This document shows, piece after piece, positions 9,457 through 18,081 of a stretch of DNA of 64,000 nt. The stretch lies in the NCBI GenBank assembly GCA_039819065.1, contig JBCBSS010000014.1, positions 1 through 64,000 of the forward strand, in the 5' to 3' direction. The notes under the pieces are model-generated. The model searched no databases. It saw only the letters and a program-made list of their open reading frames with translations, and had not been told where the DNA came from. How positions within the stretch are numbered: the first letter of the stretch is position 1; every line of letters begins with the position of its first letter. The position numbers and the translations under genes are program-made. This stretch comes from JBCBSS01 sp039819065 (GTDB lineage: Bacteria; Bacteroidota; Bacteroidia; Cytophagales; Cyclobacteriaceae).

Positions 9457-11010
9457 ATGAAAAAGGCTTTTCTTAAGCTGGCCATAATGACCGTGTTCAT
9501 TGTGGTCCTACCGTTTAGATCATACTCATATACTCCCGACCTACTTGACCAAGACGACTCTACTACCGTAGAAGCAAACTACTTAGGGCAGGACTCACTG
9601 ATTATCATATTCAAAGGAGACACCATTAAACAGGCCATTGGCAAGGACAGTGGCACGAAGGATGAAAAGAAAGAGGATAAAAAAGACCTGATAAAAGTCG
9701 AGGTATCCTATGGTTTTAATCTAGAAGGCCTATTTAGGGGTATCCTGGGTATGTTTGTCATAGTAATCATCTCCTATTTATTCAGCGCCAACCGCAAAGC
9801 GATTTCATGGAGGTTAGTAGGTGTTGGCCTTGGCGGACAGTTACTGATCGCATTAGGTATATTATTCGTTCCTGGGGTGAGGGATTTCTTTGAATTCGTA
9901 GGAAAGCTTTTCGTGGTAGTACTCGATTTCACCAAACAAGGAAGCGAATTCCTGTTCCGTGACATGATGAATACCGACTCATTTGGTTTCATTTTCGCCT
10001 TACAGATTTTGCCAACGGTGATATTCTTTTCTGCACTCACCTCAGTATTGTTCTATCTCGGCATCATTCAGAAGGTGGTTTACGGTCTGGCCTGGCTAAT
10101 GACCAAAGCCATGAGACTTTCAGGAGCAGAAAGCCTTTCAGTAGCTGGTAATATCTTTCTGGGGCAAACTGAAGCGCCTCTGATGGTAAAGGCTTATTTG
10201 GAAAAAATGAATAAGTCTGAAATACTACTAGTCATGATCGGTGGCATGGCCACTGTGGCTGGTGGCGTATTAGCTGCGTACATAGGATTTCTTGGAGGGG
10301 ATGATCCAGAACAACGATTGATTTTTGCCAAGCATCTACTAACCGCCTCAGTCATGGCAGCGCCGGGTGCAGTTGTTGTTTCCAAAATATTGATGCCCCA
10401 GACCGAAGATATCGATATGAATATCACAATCACTCAAGATAAGGTTGGTAATAATCTACTGGATGCCATGGCCAATGGTACTTCTGAGGGGTTAAAGCTA
10501 GCATTGAACATTGGTGCCATGTTGTTGGTCTTTTTCGCCTTTATCGCCATGTTCAACTTCGTATTTATCAAAATTGGAGACTATACCAGCCTCAACCCTC
10601 AAATTGCCAAACTCACGGATGGTCAATATCAAAGGCTTTCCCTTGAATTCATACTGGGCTATACTTTTGCTCCGCTAATGTACATAATTGGTGTCCCCTC
10701 CGCTGATATTACCTATGCAGGACAATTGCTCGGAGAAAAACTAATTGCCAGTGAGTTTGTCGGTTACGAGAGTCTAGCCAAGTTGAAAGCCTCAGACTCT
10801 TTTACTAGCCAAAAATCCATCATCATGGCCACCTATATGCTTTGTGGGTTTGCCAATTTTGCCTCAATTGGTATTCAAATTGGTGGTATAGGCAGTCTGG
10901 CACCAGGACAGAAAGTTCAGTTATCCAAGTTTGGTATGAGGGCTTTGCTGGGCGGAACACTAGCGTCACTACTATCAGCCACTATTGTAGGCATGATGAT
11001 ACTGGATTAA
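9457..11010 (+). CDS. CNT-family (NupC-like) nucleoside transporter with extracytoplasmic N-terminal extension
   Basis: 517 residues. The body from about residue 90 is a concentrative nucleoside transporter: the gate/nucleoside-binding region GNIFLGQTEAPLMVKAYL (about 232-249) is clear, and the C-terminal half holds the second repeat with LCGFANFASIGIQIGG. The protein begins with a signal-peptide-like segment (1-24) and about 60 hydrophilic, Lys/Asp-rich residues before the first transporter helix. That extension is seen in Bacteroidota CNT proteins and is absent from E. coli NupC. It likely imports nucleosides with sodium or protons. Confidence 0.88.
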   Translation: MKKAFLKLAIMTVFIVVLPFRSYSYTPDLLDQDDSTTVEANYLGQDSLIIIFKGDTIKQAIGKDSGTKDEKKEDKKDLIKVEVSYGFNLEGLFRGILGMFVIVIISYLFSANRKAISWRLVGVGLGGQLLIALGILFVPGVRDFFEFVGKLFVVVLDFTKQGSEFLFRDMMNTDSFGFIFALQILPTVIFFSALTSVLFYLGIIQKVVYGLAWLMTKAMRLSGAESLSVAGNIFLGQTEAPLMVKAYLEKMNKSEILLVMIGGMATVAGGVLAAYIGFLGGDDPEQRLIFAKHLLTASVMAAPGAVVVSKILMPQTEDIDMNITITQDKVGNNLLDAMANGTSEGLKLALNIGAMLLVFFAFIAMFNFVFIKIGDYTSLNPQIAKLTDGQYQRLSLEFILGYTFAPLMYIIGVPSADITYAGQLLGEKLIASEFVGYESLAKLKASDSFTSQKSIIMATYMLCGFANFASIGIQIGGIGSLAPGQKVQLSKFGMRALLGGTLASLLSATIVGMMILD

Positions 11011-11083
11011 CAGCCAGATAAAAAGCCATACTTAATCAGTTGCTGTTGGCAATGTGGTTCAAGCATAACTCAATTCAAGAGCA

Positions 11084-11115
11084 CAAAAAAAGCTGCTCGA
11101 TTACCAAGCAGCTTT
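11084..11115 (-). terminator. Rho-independent terminator of the etfBA-nuclease operon
   Basis: An 8-bp stem AAGCTGCT/AGCAGCTT (11090-11097, 11107-11114) has a run of A at 11085-11091, which is a U run on minus-strand transcripts. It lies 29 bp after the last minus-strand gene. Confidence 0.85.
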
Positions 11116-11143
11116 CAATGAAATATCTTTAGCTTAATGCTTA

Positions 11144-11749
11144 TTAGTTTCTTCTGCTGAGCTCGTCTCGAATAACTGCAGCTCTTTCGTAGTCTTCTTT
11201 TTCAATGGCCTCAGTCAGCATCTTATTCAACTTATCAACCGAAAAGTTTTTAAGGTCTTCTTCAGCCTTCTTAACTACCTCTTTTGGCGATGCTGAAGCC
11301 ACCTCTTGTTTCATTTCGGTGATATCATCTTCCGATTCATCTGTCAGTACTATGCCAGCTTCAGTCATGATGCTCTCATAAGTGTAAATCGGACAATTGA
11401 ACCTTAAACCGATGGCAATAGCATCTGAAGGCCGGGCATCAATTTCCAGAGAATTGTTGCCGTCAGAGCAAACAATTTTAGCGAAGAAAACGCCTTCCTT
11501 CAAATCAGAAATAACGATTTCTTCAATATTGAATTTAAAGCTATGAGCAAAAGATTTAAATAGATCATGCGTCATTGGGCGATTGGGTATGATCTTTTCG
11601 ATCTCGATAGCAATCGCTTGTGCTTCGAACATTCCAATTATGATAGGTAACCTTCTGTTTCCTTCGGTTTCTCCTAACACCAACGCAAATGATCCTGATT
11701 GGGACTGACTCGAGGAAAGCCCCAATATTTCTAGTTTGATCTTATCCAC
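11144..11749 (-). CDS. Bifunctional nuclease family protein (DUF151) with UVR motif
   Basis: 201 residues. The first 135 residues match the BFN/DUF151 family, with GETEGNRRLPIIIGMFEAQAI and the conserved IDARPSDAIAIGLR. The C-terminal 30 residues form a UvrB/UvrC-type UVR motif (LTEAIEKEDYERAAVIRDEL), a helical hairpin for protein contacts. Plant BFN proteins have reported nuclease activity, but the bacterial function is not settled. The gene starts 2 bp after etfA ends, so it is translated from the etf message, and the same arrangement occurs in other Bacteroidota. The link with flavoprotein electron transfer is unexplained. Confidence 0.85.
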   Translation of the reverse strand: MDKIKLEILGLSSSQSQSGSFALVLGETEGNRRLPIIIGMFEAQAIAIEIEKIIPNRPMTHDLFKSFAHSFKFNIEEIVISDLKEGVFFAKIVCSDGNNSLEIDARPSDAIAIGLRFNCPIYTYESIMTEAGIVLTDESEDDITEMKQEVASASPKEVVKKAEEDLKNFSVDKLNKMLTEAIEKEDYERAAVIRDELSRRN

Positions 11750-11751
11750 AA

Positions 11752-12708
11752 TTAGCTTTTTGCCGCTCGTATAGCCTCTGTTAATTTAGGTACCACATCA
11801 AAAGCATCGCCTATTATACCGTAATCAGCTGCTTTGAAGAATGGTGCTTCTCCATCTTTGTTGATCACGACGATAACTTTGGAAGAGTTTACTCCTGCAA
11901 GATGCTGAATTGCGCCCGAAATACCAACCGCGATATACAAATTGGGACTCACTTTCACACCAGTCTGACCGACGTGTTCGTGGTGGGGTCTCCAATCCAT
12001 ATCTGAAACTGGCTTACTACATCCGGTGGCAGCACCTAGCTCTTTGGCCAATTCTTCGATAATACTCCAGTGCTCAGGACCTTTCAAGCCTCGACCACCC
12101 GAAACGACAAGTTCAGCTTCTGGTAAAAGGATATCACCAGTGGCTTTATCAGTAGATGTTATTTTTGTTTGGAATAGTGAGTCATCCAAATCAGCTGCAA
12201 AAGTCTCAACAGCAGCTGAACCTCCTGTTTCTTTGACCTCTACTGCATTCTTTTTAAGCGCTAATATTTTGTTAGTTTTGGTTAATTCAACTGCGGCAAA
12301 TGCCTTACCTGTGTAAATGCTTCTTTTCACAGAGAACCCTGCTGAAGTGTCAGGTAATTCTACCACGTTAGAAACAAGACTGGCGTCCATTTTAATAGAT
12401 ACTCTCGCAGCAACCGGTGCACCAAGTGAAGTGTTAGCCAGAATGAGTGTGTTAGCACCTTCGCTTTGCATAGCCTGCGCTATCACGTTGGCATAGGGTT
12501 GAATAAGACCGTTACTCAGTCTTTCATCATTGGCATGAAGCACTTTACCCGCACCGTAGTTGCCCAGACTTTCTAATTCACTTGAATCGATATTACCTAT
12601 AGCAATGGCAGTTACATCTCCACCCATAGCAGCAGCATAAGCTACAGCTTCTATGGATGTTTTCTTGATACTGCCCTCTGCACTTTCTACAAATACTAAA
12701 ATTGACAT
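11752..12708 (-). CDS. etfA: Electron transfer flavoprotein alpha subunit
   Basis: 318 residues. The C-terminal FAD-binding domain is recognisable by SGGRGLKGPEHW (around 205), PVSDMDWRPHHEHVGQTG and ISGAIQHLAGV near 270. The N-terminal domain pairs with EtfB. The heterodimer carries electrons from acyl-CoA dehydrogenases to the quinone pool. It lies 53 bp after etfB, and the BFN-like gene follows 2 bp later. Confidence 0.95.
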   Translation of the reverse strand: MSILVFVESAEGSIKKTSIEAVAYAAAMGGDVTAIAIGNIDSSELESLGNYGAGKVLHANDERLSNGLIQPYANVIAQAMQSEGANTLILANTSLGAPVAARVSIKMDASLVSNVVELPDTSAGFSVKRSIYTGKAFAAVELTKTNKILALKKNAVEVKETGGSAAVETFAADLDDSLFQTKITSTDKATGDILLPEAELVVSGGRGLKGPEHWSIIEELAKELGAATGCSKPVSDMDWRPHHEHVGQTGVKVSPNLYIAVGISGAIQHLAGVNSSKVIVVINKDGEAPFFKAADYGIIGDAFDVVPKLTEAIRAAKS

Positions 12709-12761
12709 TTATCTAATATGCTTTCTGTTAGGAATCAATTAATGGAAGAATTGTAAACTGA

Positions 12762-13499
12762 CTAAAGCACTTTGGCTTCATTCTTAAGTAAGGAAACCAA
12801 CTCCCCTACGTTGTCAGCATCAATCATTTTCACAGAGCCTTTCGCTTGTGGTAATTCGAATTGCTTAAGTGTGGCACCCGCTTCATCACCTGCCGGTTCA
12901 ACGACATTCAGAGGCTTAGTTCTGGCAGACATAATACCCCTCATGTTCGGTATCTTCCATTCGGCAATAGGCTCTTGACACCCTGCTACGAATGGCATTT
13001 TAACGTCTAAATACTCTTTTCCTCCTTCGATCTCTCTAGCCAATTTAGCTGTATCACCCTCGATATCTAGTTTCATTACCGGTGAAATGGCAGGCATACC
13101 TAATAATTCACCAACCATGCCATGCACCATACCGCCATTAAAATCAATAGATTCACGACCCATAAGGATCATATCATACCCACCATCCTTAGCAACATTT
13201 GCGATTTGCTTCGCTACGAACAAAGAGTCTGTGGGTTCAGCGTTGACTCTGATCGCGTCATCTGCACCTATAGCCAATGCTTTTCTGATAGTAGGCTCTG
13301 TATCTGCTTCGCCTACATTCAATACAGTAATAGAACCACCGCTTTGTTCTTTTATCTCAACTGCTCGAGCCAACGCGTAATCATCATATGGACCGATAAT
13401 AAACTGGACTCCGGTTTTATCAAACTTCGTGTCTCCATCCGTGAAGGCTATCTTAGAAGTCGTATCCGGCACGTGTGTAATGCATACTAAAATCTTCAT
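12762..13499 (-). CDS. etfB: Electron transfer flavoprotein beta subunit
   Basis: 245 residues, the usual length for EtfB. It begins MKILVCITHVPDT and contains the AMP-binding region ILMGRESIDFNGGMVHGMVGELLG (about residues 117-140). With EtfA it forms the electron-transfer flavoprotein of fatty-acid and amino-acid oxidation. First gene of the minus-strand operon; its promoter must lie in 13500-13609, shared with the divergent TPR gene. Confidence 0.95.
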   Translation of the reverse strand: MKILVCITHVPDTTSKIAFTDGDTKFDKTGVQFIIGPYDDYALARAVEIKEQSGGSITVLNVGEADTEPTIRKALAIGADDAIRVNAEPTDSLFVAKQIANVAKDGGYDMILMGRESIDFNGGMVHGMVGELLGMPAISPVMKLDIEGDTAKLAREIEGGKEYLDVKMPFVAGCQEPIAEWKIPNMRGIMSARTKPLNVVEPAGDEAGATLKQFELPQAKGSVKMIDADNVGELVSLLKNEAKVL

Positions 13500-13556
13500 C
13501 TATATCTTCTGCTTTTCTTATAGATTAAACCAATAAATTATCTAAAGGTTAAAATG

Positions 13557-13564
13557 TAACTTTG
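13557..13564 (+). promoter_or_regulatory. Putative -7 box for the small TPR gene
   Basis: TAACTTTG fits the Bacteroidota TAnnTTTG consensus and lies 45 bp before the ATG at 13610. No good -33 element is visible. Confidence 0.4.
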
Positions 13565-13609
13565 CCGTGAAGATAAATAATAATGAAGCAAATAAAAATG
13601 TAATAACTG

Positions 13610-13936
13610 ATGAATTCTCAGCGCCTTAAGCAACTTTACGAATTCCTTAAAGACGACCCAAATGACCCATTTACGTTATATGCAATAGCTACAGAATACA
13701 ATAATTTTGACCTAGAAAAGGCGCGTGAATTTTACGATAAACTACTAGAAGAACATGAAGATTATGTAGCTACGTATTACCATGCTGCTCAACTTTATGT
13801 TGATTTGGGTATCAGGGATAGGGCTGAGTCCATCTACGAGAAAGGGATAAAAATTGCACTAAATCAAGGTAATCATCACGCGCACCGAGAACTCCAGGGC
13901 GCTTTCAACAATTTTCTTTTCGAAGAAGATGATTAA
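13610..13936 (+). CDS. Small tetratricopeptide-repeat protein
   Basis: 108 residues containing about two and a half TPR units: residues 17-50 (NDPFTLYAIATEYNNFDLEKAREFYDKLL region), 51-85 (ATYYHAAQLYVDLGIRDRAESIY) and a final helix. No signal peptide, so cytoplasmic. The protein is short and complete, and similar small TPR proteins are found next to dnaB or etf genes in Cytophagales. It converges with dnaB, with a hairpin (ACCACCAT/ATGGTGGT, 13943-13950 and 13958-13965) between them and no T run. The partner is unknown. Confidence 0.8.
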   Translation: MNSQRLKQLYEFLKDDPNDPFTLYAIATEYNNFDLEKAREFYDKLLEEHEDYVATYYHAAQLYVDLGIRDRAESIYEKGIKIALNQGNHHAHRELQGAFNNFLFEEDD

Positions 13937-13952
13937 TGAATGACCACCATCT

Positions 13953-15515
13953 TTAGAATGGTGGTTCCTCCTCATCAGGTGCGTTGTATCCGAAGCCCGG
14001 ATTCTTATCTTCCTGATCAGGTTGGTTGAGCTTGCTTGGTATGGTCACGGTACCGGTCTGGGCATCAAACTGCGAGCTGAAATCAGCATCCCCAAACGGA
14101 TTGTTAAAACCTGCGTCAAGGTCACCGAACTTGGTGAACTTACCGATGAATTTCAATGGCACAGTGTCTAGCGAACCATTTCTGTGCTTGGCTATGATTA
14201 CCTCTCCAATACCTTCAGTAGGCATACCGTTTTCGTCCTCGGTGATACCATAATACGAAGGTCTATAAAGGAACATTACCATATCGGCATCTTGCTCGAT
14301 GGAACCAGATTCCCTAAGGTCAGATAACTGAGGTCGCTTATCTCCTCCCCTGGTTTCCACAGCCCTACTTAACTGCGACAGTGCCAGTACCGGCACATTC
14401 AGTTCCTTGGCAATACCTTTAAGTGATCGGGATATCGAGGCAATTTCCTGCTCCCTATTACCACCAGATGAGTCACCACTCATGAGCTGCAAATAGTCAA
14501 TTACCACCAGTTGAATGTCATGCTGAGCTTTCAACCTTCTACACTTGGCTCTCAATTCTAGAATGGATATGGCGGGCGTATCGTCAATAAAAATAGGTGC
14601 ATTGGTGAGTTTGTTGGTTTTCTCAACCAACTGCTGCCACTCATGCTCCGCTAAGTTACCTTTCTTGATCTTTTCACTCTCCAATTCTGCCTCGGCAGAG
14701 ATAAGCCTGTTGACCAACTGAATAGATGCCATCTCCAGTGAGAAAATCGCTACGGCATGTCCGAAATCAACTGCCGCATTCCTCAATGCAGAAACCACAA
14801 ATGCCGTTTTACCCATACCAGGACGAGCCGCTATAATAACCAAGTCCGAACGTTGCCAACCTGAAGTAAGTCTGTCTAGGGCGGTGAATCCACTGGCGAC
14901 ACCTGTCAAACCATCTTTGTGATTCTTTCTTTCTTCCAGCTCCCGAATGGCTTGCCCCATCAGAGTCCGCATGTTGTCATAGTTCTTACGGATGTTGGCC
15001 TCTGAAACCTCAAATAATGATTGTTCAGTTTTATCTAAAAGATTGAAAACATCAGTTGTGTCTTCATAAGCATCGTCATGGATCTCTGATGCTATTCTGA
15101 TAAGCTCACGCTTGATCGCCATCTCCGAGATGATACGGGCGTGGTGCTCAATATTGGCTGCAGAACTCACTTTGGACGTTAATTCTGCTATGTAATAAGC
15201 CCCTCCTACAAACTCTAGCTTACCCATCTTCCTGAGCTGGTTGGCTACAGTTCGCATGTCTACAGGTTCAGAACTATTGAAAAGAAATACGATAGCCTGA
15301 TAGATTTCCTTGTTGGCGTCGTGGTAGAAGCTTTCAGGTTTAAGAATGTCTATAATGGTCGATAATGCATCTTTTTCGAGCATTAACGCACCCAACACTA
15401 CTTCTTCCAGATCAAGGGCTTGGGGAGGCAGTTTGCCAAGGCTATCAGAGATGCCTTTAGTTATATTTTTTGACTTATAGCCTACACGAATAGAAGCTGC
15501 CCTATTTTGTTCCAT
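13953..15515 (-). CDS. dnaB: Replicative DNA helicase DnaB
   Basis: 520 residues. The N-terminal domain (PPQALDLEEVVLGALMLEKDAL, about 29-50) and the RecA-like C-terminal domain are both present. Walker A is ARPGMGKTAF near residue 230; the Walker B region is IQLVVIDYLQLMSG near 333; the Arg-rich LSQLSRAVETR follows. DnaB unwinds the fork as a hexamer. The C-terminal 70 residues are an Asp/Gln/Pro-rich tail. The gene diverges from mpl across a cluster of DnaA boxes, which fits a location at a replication origin. Confidence 0.96.
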   Translation of the reverse strand: MEQNRAASIRVGYKSKNITKGISDSLGKLPPQALDLEEVVLGALMLEKDALSTIIDILKPESFYHDANKEIYQAIVFLFNSSEPVDMRTVANQLRKMGKLEFVGGAYYIAELTSKVSSAANIEHHARIISEMAIKRELIRIASEIHDDAYEDTTDVFNLLDKTEQSLFEVSEANIRKNYDNMRTLMGQAIRELEERKNHKDGLTGVASGFTALDRLTSGWQRSDLVIIAARPGMGKTAFVVSALRNAAVDFGHAVAIFSLEMASIQLVNRLISAEAELESEKIKKGNLAEHEWQQLVEKTNKLTNAPIFIDDTPAISILELRAKCRRLKAQHDIQLVVIDYLQLMSGDSSGGNREQEIASISRSLKGIAKELNVPVLALSQLSRAVETRGGDKRPQLSDLRESGSIEQDADMVMFLYRPSYYGITEDENGMPTEGIGEVIIAKHRNGSLDTVPLKFIGKFTKFGDLDAGFNNPFGDADFSSQFDAQTGTVTIPSKLNQPDQEDKNPGFGYNAPDEEEPPF

Positions 15516-15856
15516 ATGAAGTGTTATTGTTTATCTACGCCCAATTCAGAACCTCAAACCTACTAAGAAAAATGGCACACGTCAATGTGATGACCTTTGG
15601 ACACCACGCAGTGACTATCAACAACCACTAATAGTTAAAAACGAAAATTGAGTCTGATAAGGTGTACTTGTACACAAGTTATCTACAAGTTGTGGATAAC
15701 ACATAAAACAACTTGTGCCCAACTTGTTTAGAAATCGGTGCTTTATAAACAAAAAAACTTGTTATCCACAAGCTTTATCCACAACGAGGTTTGATTCGCC
15801 AAATTATCGTTTATACATTTTTTCAATTATTTTTGATCGAATTAAAAGTTCATTGG
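15516..15856. other. DnaA-box cluster; candidate chromosomal replication origin (oriC)
   Basis: This 341-bp gene-free stretch holds three perfect DnaA boxes TTATCCACA (15762-15770, 15775-15783, and 15691-15699 on the minus strand) and one near match TTATCTACA (15679-15687), all within 105 bp. Two boxes are head to tail 4 bp apart. Stretches rich in A and T lie on the mpl side (about 15800-15850), as expected for an unwinding element. The segment is flanked by divergent dnaB and mpl. DnaA boxes this dense are characteristic of origins; autoregulation of dnaB by DnaA is the alternative. Confidence 0.65.
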
Positions 15857-17227
15857 ATGCATAAAAACTGGCGTAAAATACACTTCATTGCAATCGGGGG
15901 CAGTGTCATGCACAGCCTAGCCATCGCGCTTAAAGAAAAAGGTTTAACAATTACAGGTTCAGATGATCAGATCTTTGAACCTTCAAAGTCAAGATTAGAA
16001 AAGCACGGGTTGTTGCCTGACCACGAGGGATGGAATGAAGACAGAATCACTTCTGACATTGATGTAGTCATATTAGGTATGCACGCCAGAGATGACAACC
16101 CTGAATTGAAGAAAGCCAAAGAACTGGGTTTGACTATTTATTCCTTTCCGGAATTCATCTACCATCAAAGTGAGGATAAACAACGCGTGGTGATCGCGGG
16201 AAGTCATGGTAAGACTACCATTGCTTCTATGGTCATTCACGTTCTGAACTATTATCACCGTACTTTTGATTATGCCGTAGGTGCCACCATCAAAGGCATT
16301 ACAAATACCGTCAAACTCACAGACGAAGCTCCAATAATTATTATTGAAGGTGATGAATATTTGTCCTCCTCTATCGATAAAACACCAAAATTCCTCCATT
16401 ACAAGCATCATATTGGACTGATAAGTGGCATAGCTTGGGATCATATTAACGTATTCCCGACGGAAGATGAGTATGTCAAGCAATTTGATTTGTTTGCTGA
16501 CGCATCTCCCAAAGCTGGTTTTCTCATCTATTGTGAAGAAGATGCCATGGCATCTATCATTTGCAGTAAAGAAAGAAGTGATGTCAATACAATCAGTTAT
16601 AAAACACACCCTTATATAGTAGACGGCGGTGTTGCTTACCTGCTCAACAAAGACAAAAACATTCCTTTGAAGGTTTTCGGTAAGCACAACATGCAGAATA
16701 TCAGCGGAGCGAAGGAAATCCTTAAGCGCACAGGCATATCGGAAGAGCAGTTCAATACAGCCATTCAAACCTTCGAAGGCGCTAACAACCGCTTAGAGCA
16801 GGTGGCTCAAAACAGCAGCTTCACTTTGTATAAAGACTATGCTCATGCACCTTCTAAAGTAAAAGCTACCACGCTGGCTTTAAAAGAACAATACCCAGAA
16901 AGGGACTTAGTAGCCTGTCTTGAATTGCATACATTCAGTAGCTTGAATAAGAAGTTTCTATCAGAATACAGTGGCAGCCTGAAATACGCTAATGAACCAA
17001 TAGTGTATTATAACCCTGCTACTATAAAACATAAAAACCTGGATCCGATTTCACAGGAAGACATCCAACAAGGTTTTGCCAACAAAGACATTAAGGTATT
17101 CGATGATGTCGATGCACTGACTAACCATCTAAGTTCATTATCGTGGGATGATAAGAATTTAGTCTTGATGTCTTCAGGTAACTTTGACGGGCTCGATTAT
17201 CAAAAACTATTCTCAGACATAACTTAA
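15857..17227 (+). CDS. mpl: Murein peptide ligase Mpl
   Basis: 456 residues from the ATG at 15857, chosen over an upstream TTG at 15791 because KIHFIAIGGSVMHSLAIALK is the usual start of the family and the upstream part overlaps the DnaA-box region. Mpl joins UDP-N-acetylmuramate to the tripeptide L-Ala-gamma-D-Glu-meso-DAP during wall recycling. The ATP-binding GSHGKTTIASM (about 115-125), IIEGDEYLSSS and the NNRLEQV element of Mur ligases are present. FIAIGGSVM with Met near position 18, rather than GxGGxGM of MurC, separates it from MurC. Confidence 0.9.
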   Translation: MHKNWRKIHFIAIGGSVMHSLAIALKEKGLTITGSDDQIFEPSKSRLEKHGLLPDHEGWNEDRITSDIDVVILGMHARDDNPELKKAKELGLTIYSFPEFIYHQSEDKQRVVIAGSHGKTTIASMVIHVLNYYHRTFDYAVGATIKGITNTVKLTDEAPIIIIEGDEYLSSSIDKTPKFLHYKHHIGLISGIAWDHINVFPTEDEYVKQFDLFADASPKAGFLIYCEEDAMASIICSKERSDVNTISYKTHPYIVDGGVAYLLNKDKNIPLKVFGKHNMQNISGAKEILKRTGISEEQFNTAIQTFEGANNRLEQVAQNSSFTLYKDYAHAPSKVKATTLALKEQYPERDLVACLELHTFSSLNKKFLSEYSGSLKYANEPIVYYNPATIKHKNLDPISQEDIQQGFANKDIKVFDDVDALTNHLSSLSWDDKNLVLMSSGNFDGLDYQKLFSDIT

Positions 17228-17261
17228 TTGAACAAAACCAACTGACAAGAACAATTAAACC

Positions 17262-18071
17262 ATGCATCTTAAACTAAAGAACCCACTTGCCTTTTTTGAC
17301 CTTGAAACAACAGGTACCAACATTGTAAAAGATAGAATAGTCGAAATCTCCGTAGTGAAAGTAATGCCCAATCACGAGGTCATTACCAAAACCATGCGCG
17401 TGAACCCGGAAATGCCTATACCAGCCGAGGTAAGTGTCATTCACGGCATTTACGACGAAGACATTAAGGACGCCCCGACATTCAAGGAGATTGGGAAGAA
17501 CATTGCCAAGTTTTTAGAGGGAGCCGATTTAGCCGGGTTCAATATCATCAAATTTGATGTACCCATGTTAGTAGAGGAGTTTTTGCGAGTTGGCATTGAA
17601 TTTAATCTGGGTACCAGAAAGCTCATCGATGCCCAAAAAATCTTTCACTTGATGGAAAAAAGAACGCTTTCTGCTGCTTATAAATTCTACTGTGATAAAA
17701 AACTAGATGGTGCACACAGTGCTGAAGCGGATACCCTCGCTACACTTGAGGTATTAGATGCTCAGGTAAAAAGGTACGAGGGGCAAGACGTTTTGAGTAG
17801 CACCGGTGATAAGCTGGGGAAAATAGAGAACAATATGGAAACGCTCCACCAGATTACAGCGGTCAACATGGTCGACCTGGCAGGGCGTTTTGTTTTTAAC
17901 AATCAAGGTGTTGAGGTTTTCAACTTTGGTAAGCACCGCCATAAACCTGTTCTACAAGTGCTCAAGAAAGAGCCTACTTATTACGATTGGATGATGAATG
18001 GTGACTTCCCTTTGGACACCAAAAGGAAGCTTACCGAAATCAAGCTCAAAGGATTCAATATGCAACGCTAG
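17262..18071 (+). CDS. DnaQ-like 3'-5' exonuclease
   Basis: 269 residues. All DEDDh motifs are present: FFDLETTGT (about 12-20) with the Asp and Glu of ExoI, FNIIKFDVPML (about 95-105) with the ExoII Asp, and HSAEADTLAT (about 152-161) with the ExoIII His and Asp. The C-terminal part (FNFGKHRHKPVLQVLKK) is a small domain often fused to such nucleases in Bacteroidota. It may be a proofreading subunit homologue or a stand-alone repair or RNA nuclease; a polymerase clamp motif was not seen. It follows mpl by 34 bp. Confidence 0.85.
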   Translation: MHLKLKNPLAFFDLETTGTNIVKDRIVEISVVKVMPNHEVITKTMRVNPEMPIPAEVSVIHGIYDEDIKDAPTFKEIGKNIAKFLEGADLAGFNIIKFDVPMLVEEFLRVGIEFNLGTRKLIDAQKIFHLMEKRTLSAAYKFYCDKKLDGAHSAEADTLATLEVLDAQVKRYEGQDVLSSTGDKLGKIENNMETLHQITAVNMVDLAGRFVFNNQGVEVFNFGKHRHKPVLQVLKKEPTYYDWMMNGDFPLDTKRKLTEIKLKGFNMQR

Positions 18072-18081
18072 TACGCTTGAT

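Noticed and set aside
13943..13965. Terminator between the small TPR gene and dnaB
   Set aside because: The 8-bp stem is real and overlaps the dnaB stop, but there is no T run on either strand.
16073..16768. 231-codon open frame antisense to mpl
   Set aside because: Fully inside a well-supported gene; its protein is Cys/Phe-rich without domains, as expected for a shadow frame.
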